Source: Bacteroides sp. MSB163
GTDB taxonomy: Bacteria; Bacteroidota; Bacteroidia; Bacteroidales; Bacteroidaceae
DNA length: 64,000 nt
Reading direction: 5' to 3'
Assembly (NCBI RefSeq): GCF_036416795.1
Contig: NZ_CP143867.1
Span: forward strand, 5,944,001 to 6,008,000
The notes beneath the pieces were generated by a model. It had not been told where the DNA came from and did no database searches. It was given only the letters and a program-made list of their open reading frames with translations. Both the position numbers and the translations under genes were made by a program. Shown here piece by piece: positions 54,109-63,644 of this stretch. Position 1 is the first letter of the stretch; every line of letters starts with the position of its first letter.

Positions 54109-56676
54109 TCATTCAAGCCAGATACTTCCTATCTCTATTTCCGCTATCTTTTCAGCAACTCCGTCAAAGGAGAGTTCAAGAGTTTCAATCCCCTCTACTC
54201 TGAAAGGTATTTCAGTCTGCGGACGGAAATAATGATCAAGGAAGACAGGATAGGCGTGGGGAAGTAAAGCGGTATTCGTTTGTTTTAAATCCTGCAAGGG
54301 TACACGAATGATACCATCAGCCGTAGCGGTACACGAAGCAAGATAGGTATATCCGTCAGAAGTAATGAAGCCGGCTTTTAGTCCTTCGGGAATCTTCTTT
54401 ACATGGATGCACAAGGTACGGCAGGAAGCCAGTCGCTCAGGGCGTCCGTCGATATCACCCTTAATGTAGCAACGAAGAACAAAGACGGGTGCCTTATCTT
54501 TAGACTCGAAGGTGATGCGCAGGGTAGGCTTCTCTGTCGGTGCATTTTGTATTAACTGGCGGTTCGTACGGCTCCATTCGGGCATAGTATATGTTTCCAA
54601 TTTACTATCAGCATCCACTATTTCCAGCAGAGACAGTGATTTTTTAGGAGCGACTACATTGGTTTCCCACAGGGTAGCCGAAGTATAGTCCCAATCCAGC
54701 GGACTCCCGGCTACTCCCGAAGGAAACGTTTGTCGCTTATCGCCTTGACAAACGACGATGTTATACCTAAAACAACCCTCTTTTATCTCTGTAGCAGGTA
54801 TGGTAACACGGTAAGTGTAACCGTCTGCATGATTCATTTTCAGATAAGGATTCTTTTCATTCCAGAAAGATATCTTATCTGTGTAGATAATAACGGAATC
54901 AGGCATTTCATTACCCGCCACAATGGCCTCTATCTGTAAATCTTTACTAGCATCTACTGTCTTGGCAGGATAATGAGTAACAGTAAAACCTTTATTATCT
55001 GAAATGGATGGACGCACATATTCACCAAGAGTAATATTCTGCCAATGAGCATCAGCAGTCCATTTACCGGAAGCAGAAATACCTTCACGCTGTAGCAGAT
55101 AGACACCTGGACGAAGGGTCGAAATCTTACCATTCGCAGCTTGTGTACTGAATGTATTTCCATTATTCAAGCCGTTCACCCGGAATTGCTTACCTAAATC
55201 AGGTAAATTCAGAGTCATATCCCATACACCGGAAACAATGCGCATTACTTCTTTATCCATAGAAGGCTTTGTAAACGGATCACTAATCTGTACGGCATCG
55301 GGCATTACTTCCAAACGCCAAACACCCTCTTCCAAACGATCCAGCCAATAAACTCCCGTACCTTCATAATTCACCACCGGAGATTTGCCACAACCTGCAA
55401 TTGCGCGAAGCTGAGAAATATCTTTCGGACGGGTTTGAGTTGTATTGGAATAGTAGAATTTCTCTCCGTCATTCAGTTCGCTTAAATCCTGCACGTAGCT
55501 GACACGGAAATCATTGAATAATGTATCTGCCGGATAACTGCCAAAACTCTCTCCCCTGCCCACTTTCTGCGCCACTTCTGCGGCAATCATCAATCCGATA
55601 GCCTTATTCGGGGTGTATGCTACATTCAGGTAATGAGTCTGGTATTCGGTATTGTATGCCGCCATGTCGATAGGATCATAGGCAAACTGAGTAATCCACT
55701 GGAAACCGGCTGTACGGAAAGTACGTACAGTGGCCGGATACATATAGGAATAAAGAATATCAGCGGGATCAAATTCATAAACCATACGAGCCTTCTTTTT
55801 GAAACCTTTCAGATTGGAGAAAGAAATATCGTAACGGTCAACGAAAGGCAGGAAGTTCCCCTTACGGGTATGTCCGGATACAAGTCCAATGGGATACCAT
55901 TGATAGGTAGTACCTTGTATGGCTGTAGAATAGTAAGCCTCTACCACATGCTGGTTATGGCTCACATTGTAGAATACCGGCTTACGGTTGCCTGCACGCT
56001 TTAGGGCGGACAGCATTTTATTTATATAATTACGCGTCTCAACAACAGTGCCCGGATGGCAAGGCTCGTTGTTTATTTCAAAGCCTACGATATAAGGATC
56101 GTCTTTGTAAGCATAACCTGTATAAGGATTCACGTGGCGTACAAGAGCAGCAATATACTTTTCCTGTCCAGCAATAGCTTCAGCATCGCTATGAACGGCA
56201 CATTTATCATAATGAGATGAAAAGCCACCAGTGGGTTGGTTACGTTCCGGATAACCGTTACCAAAATTTGTCTGTGCCGTGATAACGGTACGGATACCAC
56301 GTTCTTGTAATTTATGGATAAGGTAGTCCAATAGTTCCAGGTGCTCATTTTCCAGCAAGTTACCTTCTGCATCGGAAATCTCTACGTCCCAGATGTGAAT
56401 ACGGTAAGCATTCAGTCCCAGGCGTGCCATGTGATAGACATCACGGTCGATAGCCGTTTTACGGTCCACTCCCAAATAGCCCATCGCCCGGTAGGCATGT
56501 GCAAAAGGTAAGGTATAGTTCACACCAAAGAAAGAAGCTTCTTTCTTCGTGTCCGACCAACGCATGACGCCGCCGGCATCTACATAAATAGTAGGAACGC
56601 TTTTTTGTACTTTGTTCTGTGCCGGAGCAACTACTGCCAGCAAACAAGTAATCAAGATAAGAATGTGTCTCTGCAT
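54109..56676 (-). CDS. Clan GH-A glycosidase, GH147-like beta-galactosidase
   Basis: 855 residues from the ATG at 56676, where the signal peptide begins (MQRHILILITCLLAV). A TIM-barrel follows (about 40-400) with Glu204 (FEINNEP) as probable acid/base and Glu301 (MVYEFDP) as probable nucleophile, then beta-rich C-terminal domains. I recall GH147 beta-galactosidases of Bacteroides as having this form and a GH53 neighbour; a GH5- or GH42-like assignment is the alternative. It would trim galactose from galactan. First gene of the operon. Confidence 0.72.
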   Translation of the reverse strand: MQRHILILITCLLAVVAPAQNKVQKSVPTIYVDAGGVMRWSDTKKEASFFGVNYTLPFAHAYRAMGYLGVDRKTAIDRDVYHMARLGLNAYRIHIWDVEISDAEGNLLENEHLELLDYLIHKLQERGIRTVITAQTNFGNGYPERNQPTGGFSSHYDKCAVHSDAEAIAGQEKYIAALVRHVNPYTGYAYKDDPYIVGFEINNEPCHPGTVVETRNYINKMLSALKRAGNRKPVFYNVSHNQHVVEAYYSTAIQGTTYQWYPIGLVSGHTRKGNFLPFVDRYDISFSNLKGFKKKARMVYEFDPADILYSYMYPATVRTFRTAGFQWITQFAYDPIDMAAYNTEYQTHYLNVAYTPNKAIGLMIAAEVAQKVGRGESFGSYPADTLFNDFRVSYVQDLSELNDGEKFYYSNTTQTRPKDISQLRAIAGCGKSPVVNYEGTGVYWLDRLEEGVWRLEVMPDAVQISDPFTKPSMDKEVMRIVSGVWDMTLNLPDLGKQFRVNGLNNGNTFSTQAANGKISTLRPGVYLLQREGISASGKWTADAHWQNITLGEYVRPSISDNKGFTVTHYPAKTVDASKDLQIEAIVAGNEMPDSVIIYTDKISFWNEKNPYLKMNHADGYTYRVTIPATEIKEGCFRYNIVVCQGDKRQTFPSGVAGSPLDWDYTSATLWETNVVAPKKSLSLLEIVDADSKLETYTMPEWSRTNRQLIQNAPTEKPTLRITFESKDKAPVFVLRCYIKGDIDGRPERLASCRTLCIHVKKIPEGLKAGFITSDGYTYLASCTATADGIIRVPLQDLKQTNTALLPHAYPVFLDHYFRPQTEIPFRVEGIETLELSFDGVAEKIAEIEIGSIWLE

Positions 56677-56708
56677 GTCATCAAATTCAAGTTGGTTTTT
56701 CTTGACGG

Positions 56709-56716
56709 CAAAAGTA
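56709..56716 (-). promoter_or_regulatory. -7 element for the GH147-GH53-GH2 operon
   Basis: TACTTTTG on the minus strand, 32 bases before the ATG at 56676. No LacI-type operator like those of the starch units is seen upstream. Confidence 0.6.
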
Positions 56717-56899
56717 ATGGAGGGCGAATATTCATCAAAGCAGATATCGGACATAAAACAACACAAAAAGGACATTACCTGATTATCAACAATATACACA
56801 CAACATTTATGAACAATAAGCACAACAACAGTCGGAAATTCTCAATCAAAAGACTACTACTTTTTCTCCATTTTCTTGTAATTATTAAGCATAAAAAAG

Positions 56900-56907
56900 T
56901 ATCTTTG
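56900..56907 (+). promoter_or_regulatory. -7 element for the TPR sensor kinase
   Basis: TATCTTTG with a CTTG at 56875-56878, 21 bases upstream, a plausible -33 element. The ATG is at 56932. Confidence 0.7.
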
Positions 56908-56931
56908 CCACATCCCTTTGCAAAAGATAAG

Positions 56932-59046
56932 ATGAAAAGATACACTAACATACTAATTTTACTACTTCTTACAGGACTTTTTATTCCTGCCGGAGCACAA
57001 AACAACCCTTATAAGATCGATGACTCTTTATACCCCTTTTTTCAGCGTGCCACCAAATCACGAACTTATCCCCAAGGATTGCTTATCGCTGACACTCTTT
57101 ATGCAGAAGCAACCAAAAAGAAAGACAAAAAAGCACAATGTTTGGCACTTACTATTCCGGTAAGTTTCTACTATAGTTCCGGTAATTATGAGAAACTGGA
57201 ACAGGCAGCCACCAGATTAAAGGAAGAGGCACGCAAAAACAACTATCTGCAATATTACTATTCCGCATATACGAGCGAAATAAATTGGCTCCTTAACAAC
57301 GGACATTCACTGCGTGCCCTGCACAAAGCCGAAGAAATGAAAGAACAGGCTTTCAAAGACCAGCACAACTACGGAATTTTTTCGTGTATTCGTACCTTGG
57401 GACACATCTACTATATGCGTCAGAATAGCGAAGTAGCAGCCGAGTACTACAAAAATGCTTTGGAATACATGCTGAAGCATTTGCCAGAACAAGATCCGTC
57501 ATACCTTTATATGAACCTTGCTGAGTATTACCGAAAGAAAGACGAAGGTGAAGTTGCATTGGAATACAATGAGAAAGCGGTGAAAACATCTAAAACCAAC
57601 GAGAGCCGGGTAGCAGCTCTAATGGACAAATGTCAGACTCTGTATAGCATGGACCGAATTGATGACTTTAACACTTGCTATGAAGAATGCCTGCAATTGG
57701 TCGAACAATATGGTGTTATCCGCAAATCAGCTTTGTTGCGTTTACGTATCTGCAAACTTGTTCTGGATAAAAAATACGATCAGGCATATATAGCCGCTGA
57801 TTCAATAGGAAGCCCATTACAGATTTATCAGATACGCCACGGGTTATATCTGAAATCAGGAAACTATGAAAAAGCCTATATATATAATAAGTTGATTCAC
57901 AGATATCAGGATTCAATCAATCGCCTGGTACAATCCGCAGACATCGCCGAACTGAATGCACAGATAGGCAACGAACGCATAAAACTGGATGCCAAGGCCC
58001 TGGAATATAAGAATGCAGCACTCAACTTGAGGAATACCCAACTGGAACTGGAGCGGACTAAGTCACAATCTGAACTGGAAAAGATAAATGCTGAGAACAG
58101 CAGATTGGTATTGAAGAACCGGAATCTGGAACTGGCACGTCTCAATGTAGAAGCGGAAAAACAGAAAGCCATCTTAAAAGAGCAGCAAAGCGCCTCTCAA
58201 CATTACATCGTAACCCTCAGTCTTGTGCTCTCATTCTTGTTTCTTTTCACCTGCTTCCTAATATTCTACCTGTACAGACGTCGCAGAACAATGGCTATCC
58301 TACAGGAGAAAAACGAAGAACTCACCGTTGCGCGCGATCACGCCGAGGAGTCAGACCGGATGAAAAGCTTCTTTATACAAAACATGAGCCATGAGATACG
58401 TACGCCGCTCAATGCCATAGTCGGATTCTCACAAGTTTTATCCACTCCGGATATGGAAGTAGACGAAGAAGAAAAAGCTGAGTTCAGCATGCTCATCCAG
58501 CAGAATTCCGAGTTGCTGACTACGCTGATCAATGATGTCCTCGACCTTGCCAGTCTGGAAAGTGGTAAATACAGAATGCATTTGGCACCCCACCGTTGCA
58601 ATGAATTATGCCAGGTAGCAATGGTTTCCGTAGTGCATCGTAATCCGAAAGAAGTGAAGTCTTATTTCACTTCCGATGTGCCGAATGACTTCTTGTTCGT
58701 AACGGATAAAGAACGCTTGCAACAGGTACTTATCAATTTCCTGACCAATGCGGAGAAACACACGGAACGGGGTGAGATTCACCTTCATTGCTCTCTTACG
58801 GAGAATCCGGGAAAGATAACCTTCTCCGTTGCAGATACCGGCCCGGGAATTCCGGCAGACCAGGCAGATTGCGTTTTTGACCGGTTCAGCAAGCTGGATG
58901 AATTTAAACAGGGCACAGGACTCGGATTGAATATCTGTTCCATCATTGCCGGACGCCTAAAAGGGGAAGTGAAACTGGATAAGAATTACACCGGAGGAGC
59001 ACGCTTCCTGTTTATACTTCCACTGGACAGTATTCCTGATAAATAA
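56932..59046 (+). CDS. TPR sensor histidine kinase
   Basis: 704 residues from the ATG at 56932, where the signal peptide starts (MKRYTNILILLLLTGLFIPAG). Periplasmic TPR-like repeats (about 30-330), coiled coil (about 340-420), one membrane helix (about 425-445), HisKA with His487 (NMSHEIRTPLNAIVGF) and HATPase (VADTGPGIP, GTGLGLNI). No receiver domain is fused and no response regulator is adjacent, so the partner lies elsewhere. Divergent from the galactanase operon, which it may or may not control. Confidence 0.9.
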   Translation: MKRYTNILILLLLTGLFIPAGAQNNPYKIDDSLYPFFQRATKSRTYPQGLLIADTLYAEATKKKDKKAQCLALTIPVSFYYSSGNYEKLEQAATRLKEEARKNNYLQYYYSAYTSEINWLLNNGHSLRALHKAEEMKEQAFKDQHNYGIFSCIRTLGHIYYMRQNSEVAAEYYKNALEYMLKHLPEQDPSYLYMNLAEYYRKKDEGEVALEYNEKAVKTSKTNESRVAALMDKCQTLYSMDRIDDFNTCYEECLQLVEQYGVIRKSALLRLRICKLVLDKKYDQAYIAADSIGSPLQIYQIRHGLYLKSGNYEKAYIYNKLIHRYQDSINRLVQSADIAELNAQIGNERIKLDAKALEYKNAALNLRNTQLELERTKSQSELEKINAENSRLVLKNRNLELARLNVEAEKQKAILKEQQSASQHYIVTLSLVLSFLFLFTCFLIFYLYRRRRTMAILQEKNEELTVARDHAEESDRMKSFFIQNMSHEIRTPLNAIVGFSQVLSTPDMEVDEEEKAEFSMLIQQNSELLTTLINDVLDLASLESGKYRMHLAPHRCNELCQVAMVSVVHRNPKEVKSYFTSDVPNDFLFVTDKERLQQVLINFLTNAEKHTERGEIHLHCSLTENPGKITFSVADTGPGIPADQADCVFDRFSKLDEFKQGTGLGLNICSIIAGRLKGEVKLDKNYTGGARFLFILPLDSIPDK

Positions 59047-59113
59047 AGTCCTGCTAAACAAAACTCACCACTCGTTGTTCTTTTCGAAACGATAACAATC
59101 TAATGAAGGAACA

Positions 59114-59596
59114 ATGAAAAAGTTGACGTATTCTTTCTTGCTTCTGATGCTCCTGACATCAGTTCCGGCCCTGGCCGACTATGCGCCTGTCAATGTGCAG
59201 ACAGCACTGAAAAAGATGTATCCTGCCGCCAAGGATGTTGCTTGGTCACGGGATGAGACTTACTATGTAGCGGACTTTATACAGAATGGTTTCGACACAA
59301 AGGTCTGGTTCAACTCCGAAGCACAATGGGAAATGAGACAGATTGACTGGGAAACGATGGATGAAGTGCCCAATGCCGTGTACAATGCTTTTGCAGCAAG
59401 CGAATATTCCGATGGAATGGTGCAGGAAGTCACCTTAGTTCAGTTTCCTAAACGAGAAGCGGTGGTTTCCGTAATTGTGGGAATGGCGAATACACAGACC
59501 AGATACCAGCTACTGTTCACTCTCGACGGCGGATTGGAGGATGAACGCAACGCAACCTATTTCAACAACCTGCTTGGTGCGGAAGTCTTCTTATAA
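59114..59596 (+). CDS. PepSY-like periplasmic protein
   Basis: 160 residues. Signal peptide 1-21 (VPALAD). Two PepSY-like repeats, VQTALKKMYPAAKDVAWSRD and VPNAVYNAFAASEYSDGM, each followed by strands. Such small Bacteroides proteins often sit beside two-component systems and may bind or inhibit envelope partners. It follows the TPR kinase by 67 bases on the same strand and converges on the HTCS with 9 bases between. Confidence 0.8.
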   Translation: MKKLTYSFLLLMLLTSVPALADYAPVNVQTALKKMYPAAKDVAWSRDETYYVADFIQNGFDTKVWFNSEAQWEMRQIDWETMDEVPNAVYNAFAASEYSDGMVQEVTLVQFPKREAVVSVIVGMANTQTRYQLLFTLDGGLEDERNATYFNNLLGAEVFL

Positions 59597-59605
59597 AAGA
59601 GCCTC

Positions 59606-62600
59606 TCAGACATACTGCTTCGGCGTCACCCCAAACTCTGCCTGGAAGCATTTAGAGAAATAAGAATGATTGGAGAAACCAACCATATACATCACTTCGG
59701 CCACAGTAAACTTCTGCTGTTTCAGCAGCATAGCCGCCTTTTTCATGCGGATGGACTTAATGTATTCCACAGGTGTCATGCCCGTCAGTTGCTTTATCTT
59801 GCGATACATCTGCTTGTTATTGATATCGGTCCATTCGCAAAGGGCATTCACATTCAGTTCGGAGTCCGAGATATGTTCTTCAATCAAATGAATCACGCTT
59901 GCCAGAAACTTCTCATCATAAGAAACCGCCTCTATCTCCTTCGGAGTGGAAAGAACTTCCATACGGGCTTTCACCTCATACGTCTCCCGGCTATGTAATA
60001 ACTGCTCCACGCGCGAAAGTAAAATATCCGGTTCAAAGGGTTTAGGAATGAAAGCATCTATATGTAACTGGATACTTTCAAGCTCTGTTTCCTTATCGCT
60101 TTTCGCTGTCAGCAAGATAATGGGAATAGTGGATGTGGGAATATTCTTCTTGATATGACGCACCATTTCAAGCCCATCCATTACGGGCATCATGACATCA
60201 GCTATAATCAGATCGGGCATTAATTCCATAGTGAGTTCCATACCTATCTTACCATTTTCCGCCAAACGGCAACGATATTTGGTATGCAGTATCTGATAAA
60301 TAAACTCTGAAACCTCCGGAGTATCATCCACAATCAGAAGCAATGGGGCATCCGAAGTGGGCATACCTGTATCTGGAACCACAACTTCAACTCCGGCAGC
60401 GACAGGTTCGATATCAGAAGAAACAGTTTCCGGAGAAACCTCTACGGCAGACTGTTCCATAGCAATCACCGGAAGGGTCAGCGTAATGACAGTACCTTTA
60501 TTCTCTTCAGAAGAAAGCAGGACATTACCGCCGTGCAGTTCCGTATAAGTCTTTACCAAATATAGTCCGATACCCGTTCCCTCCTTTTTGCCTGCCGTCT
60601 TGGGAGACTGGAAGAAACGCTGGAAGACATACGGCTGATCCTGACGGGGAACACCGATACCAGTATCGGATACAGAGATATGCACTTCTTTATCAGAAGC
60701 CTGTAAACGAAGCGTTATCTCACCCTCTTCCGGAGTATACTTCACGGCATTAGACAAAAGGTTATCCAAGATAGATTCCAGTTTTATGGCATCCATCTGT
60801 ATGTATATCTTTTCACGGTCGGTATGGAAATGGAAAGTTAGCTTCTTCTCTTTCGCCTTCTCCTCTGCATACAAGGTGAACAAGCCATGCGCAAAAGATA
60901 CCAGTTCGATTTGAGAAAGTATCAGTAATGTATTGTTTCCACTATCCACCCGGTTAAAGTCCAGCCCCTGATGAATAAGTGAATTCAGCTTCATGGCATT
61001 TCGATGTACCTGCTCCAGTTGTTTCTTCTCCTGCTGATCCTTGATGCCGGGCAGCAACTTGCTTATAGGGGCGATAATCAAGCTCAACGGAGTTTTCAAG
61101 TCATGGGAAAGATTGGTGAAGAACTCCATCTTCGCCTGCGATTGTTCCAGAATCTTCTCCTTCTCCATACGCTCCAGCTTCAAGCGGTTCTTAACGCGGA
61201 AGAAGTTGATGGTCCAGATCACCAGTACCAGACAGAGCAAAACATAGAGTACCTTGGCCCACAGAGTATAGTACCAGGGCGGAATGATATGAACCTCCAA
61301 TGTATAAGCCAGGTCCGATGGTTTTCCATAAGCGTCCAACTTGCTCACCAGCAGACGATAGTCTCCATAACTCAGATTATTATAAGTGATACGGTTCGTA
61401 TTCGCTTTCAGCAAGTTCCACTTACGATCCACACCTTCCAGACAATATACAAGTTTACTTTTCTCTTCAAGAGAATAAGGCAGATCGGAAAGTTCAAAGG
61501 CAAGATTATTCTGGTCATAAGCCAGTTCTATCCGTTGCGAGTAACGGATACTTTGTCCGGGCAATGAGGAAGTGCCGGGGCGTCCGATACCGGAATGTGA
61601 GACATCTGTTTGTGAGGCATTGGGATGATACTGTTGGTTATTGATGTAAATGGCAGTTAGGATAAGCGACTTTTCAGTGTGTTCTGCCAGCAGAGCTTCC
61701 GGTGAAGATATGGCAAAGCCATCTGCCGTACCCAAGTAAAATTCTCTGCTTGTCCGGTCGAAGAACATACTGGTGAAACGTTTATCGGTGATATTCAACC
61801 GACGGATTTCCAGCGTCTGCTGGTCTGCTACCCAGAAACCGTCGGTAGTAGAGATCCAGATGCGGCCGTCGGCTTCGGCCATAGAAAGCACTTCGTAATG
61901 ATTATAGGCATCAAAGGGCAACATGCGGATACTGTCGTTTTCGGGAGTCACGCGCATCACTCCGCCGGGGAAACCTATCCAGATGTAGCCGTCTTCGGCA
62001 CAAAGGATAAAGTTGGGAGTACGCTCGCCTTTCAGTTCACCGGCGGCAATATGGGTGACTTCGCCTGTACGGGGATTTATCTTTTCGATACTGTTAGGGC
62101 TGTTATAGAGCAGCGCCCATACATTCCCTTCCCGGTCAGGAATCATCTGGTTGATGAACATGCCGGACAGGCCGTTGTGGATGGAATAAGTCTTCTCCGC
62201 CATGTAGAGTCCGCCGGAAGAACGCATGAGTTTTTCCTTATCCACCACGAAGATGCCACCAAGACAGGTAGCTATCCAAAGTCGCCCGTCACGGTCTTCA
62301 AAAAGGCTATACGTCCAATTGGCGTTGTAGCGGCGGGTGCTGTCCACTATGTTATAATGTATAAACTGGCGTTTCGCCGGGTCGTAGCGGCTAATACTGC
62401 CATCCGTAGCCACCCAGAGTTGTTGTTCACGGTCTTCGTAAAGATGGCGTACCCGGTTGTGGGACAAAGGATATTTCCTGTCTCCCATCTTATACCAGGC
62501 AACGTCCTGTTCCCCATCCATAAGAGCGGTGAAGCGAATGAGGCCGTTGGTGCCACCAAACCAATAAGTTCCGTGCGCATCACGCAGCATGGAATAGAAC

Positions 62601-63616
62601 TGGTTGCCCTCCCCTGTTCCGGTAATCTGCGAGATAGGGATGTGACGCAACACACTGTTATGGCGGGACATGGAGATGCCGTAATCCGTACCCAGCCAGA
62701 CGTTATGCTCGCGGTCGGCAAAAATGGTCCAGATGATATTGTTAGAAAGGGACTGGAGGTTTCGGGAGTCATGAACAACGTGCAACAGGGGTTCGTCCTC
62801 CTGATAGACGTACAGACCATTATCGGTACCTACCAGCAATTGTCCGTTTCCGTCCAGTGCCAGAGATTTGACGGAGTTATCATGAAAAGCATCTATCCGC
62901 CGTGTATGCCCATCGGCAGGGGTGTATTTGAAAAGACATCCTTCTGTGCCTATCCAGATGCAACTGCGTGCGGTATCTTCCAGAAGTGAATTGACAAACT
63001 GGTTGCTTCTTCCCCCAGTGACGGGAAGGTTTATGGTTTCAAAGCGTCCGGTAGCGGGGATGTAGCGGCAACAGCCGTTGTACGTGCCAATGTAGAGGTT
63101 ATCGTCCGAGGCGCGGATAATGGAATAAATGGTCTGATGCGGAAGTCCTTCGGTGATGGCGGAGAGCTGCCGGGTTTCAGGTGAGTAGGTGTAAAGACCG
63201 TTAAGTGTTCCCAGCCACAGCACGCCGTCACGCAATGCCAGTGTGCGTATGTCGGTCGGGAAGTCCGCTTCCGGTTCTTGGTAGGTGTCTGTCCGGTAAT
63301 TATAAATCAGCAAGCCATTGTCCGCACCCATATAGAGATAAGTGCTGTCCACCACTTCACCGCAATAAATGCGCGTATTGCTGCGCTCACCGAAAGTGAA
63401 ATGCGGTTGTGAGGAATAGCCGTCGTAACTGAACAGTCCTTTGTTGGAACCTATCCATATCAGTCCTTGCGTGTCTTGCAGGAAACAACTGATAACGGAT
63501 GCTTCCGTCCCCAGACTGATATTATCAAACAGCCTGTAATCGGACTTCTGCCCTGCCAGAGTGCAAGGAAGCCAGATTTGTAACAGAATGAAAAGAAAAA
63601 GAACTGGTTTGTGCAT
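59606..63616 (-). CDS. Hybrid two-component system regulator (HTCS)
   Basis: 1336 residues from the ATG at 63616, where the signal peptide begins (MHKPVLFLFILLQIWLPC). Periplasmic two-propeller sensor built from repeats such as GLIWIGSNKGLFSYDGY and NVWLGTDYGIS (about 20-690), a Y_Y_Y domain, a membrane helix (about 770-790), HisKA with His838 (LSHDLKTP), HATPase (VSDTGIGVP, GTGIGLYL), a receiver with Asp1140 (ADVMMPVMDG) and a C-terminal AraC-type HTH. HTCS proteins sense glycan fragments and activate nearby utilisation genes; the galactanase operon is the likely target. Confidence 0.94.
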   Translation of the reverse strand: MHKPVLFLFILLQIWLPCTLAGQKSDYRLFDNISLGTEASVISCFLQDTQGLIWIGSNKGLFSYDGYSSQPHFTFGERSNTRIYCGEVVDSTYLYMGADNGLLIYNYRTDTYQEPEADFPTDIRTLALRDGVLWLGTLNGLYTYSPETRQLSAITEGLPHQTIYSIIRASDDNLYIGTYNGCCRYIPATGRFETINLPVTGGRSNQFVNSLLEDTARSCIWIGTEGCLFKYTPADGHTRRIDAFHDNSVKSLALDGNGQLLVGTDNGLYVYQEDEPLLHVVHDSRNLQSLSNNIIWTIFADREHNVWLGTDYGISMSRHNSVLRHIPISQITGTGEGNQFYSMLRDAHGTYWFGGTNGLIRFTALMDGEQDVAWYKMGDRKYPLSHNRVRHLYEDREQQLWVATDGSISRYDPAKRQFIHYNIVDSTRRYNANWTYSLFEDRDGRLWIATCLGGIFVVDKEKLMRSSGGLYMAEKTYSIHNGLSGMFINQMIPDREGNVWALLYNSPNSIEKINPRTGEVTHIAAGELKGERTPNFILCAEDGYIWIGFPGGVMRVTPENDSIRMLPFDAYNHYEVLSMAEADGRIWISTTDGFWVADQQTLEIRRLNITDKRFTSMFFDRTSREFYLGTADGFAISSPEALLAEHTEKSLILTAIYINNQQYHPNASQTDVSHSGIGRPGTSSLPGQSIRYSQRIELAYDQNNLAFELSDLPYSLEEKSKLVYCLEGVDRKWNLLKANTNRITYNNLSYGDYRLLVSKLDAYGKPSDLAYTLEVHIIPPWYYTLWAKVLYVLLCLVLVIWTINFFRVKNRLKLERMEKEKILEQSQAKMEFFTNLSHDLKTPLSLIIAPISKLLPGIKDQQEKKQLEQVHRNAMKLNSLIHQGLDFNRVDSGNNTLLILSQIELVSFAHGLFTLYAEEKAKEKKLTFHFHTDREKIYIQMDAIKLESILDNLLSNAVKYTPEEGEITLRLQASDKEVHISVSDTGIGVPRQDQPYVFQRFFQSPKTAGKKEGTGIGLYLVKTYTELHGGNVLLSSEENKGTVITLTLPVIAMEQSAVEVSPETVSSDIEPVAAGVEVVVPDTGMPTSDAPLLLIVDDTPEVSEFIYQILHTKYRCRLAENGKIGMELTMELMPDLIIADVMMPVMDGLEMVRHIKKNIPTSTIPIILLTAKSDKETELESIQLHIDAFIPKPFEPDILLSRVEQLLHSRETYEVKARMEVLSTPKEIEAVSYDEKFLASVIHLIEEHISDSELNVNALCEWTDINNKQMYRKIKQLTGMTPVEYIKSIRMKKAAMLLKQQKFTVAEVMYMVGFSNHSYFSKCFQAEFGVTPKQYV

Positions 63617-63644
63617 ATGCCGGGTTACGTTAAAGGTCCGGAGA

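Noticed and set aside
61898..62989. 363-codon open frame on the plus strand inside the HTCS
   Set aside because: It is antisense to the propeller-coding part of the HTCS, has no recognisable domain, and lies in a gene whose motifs run through without a break.
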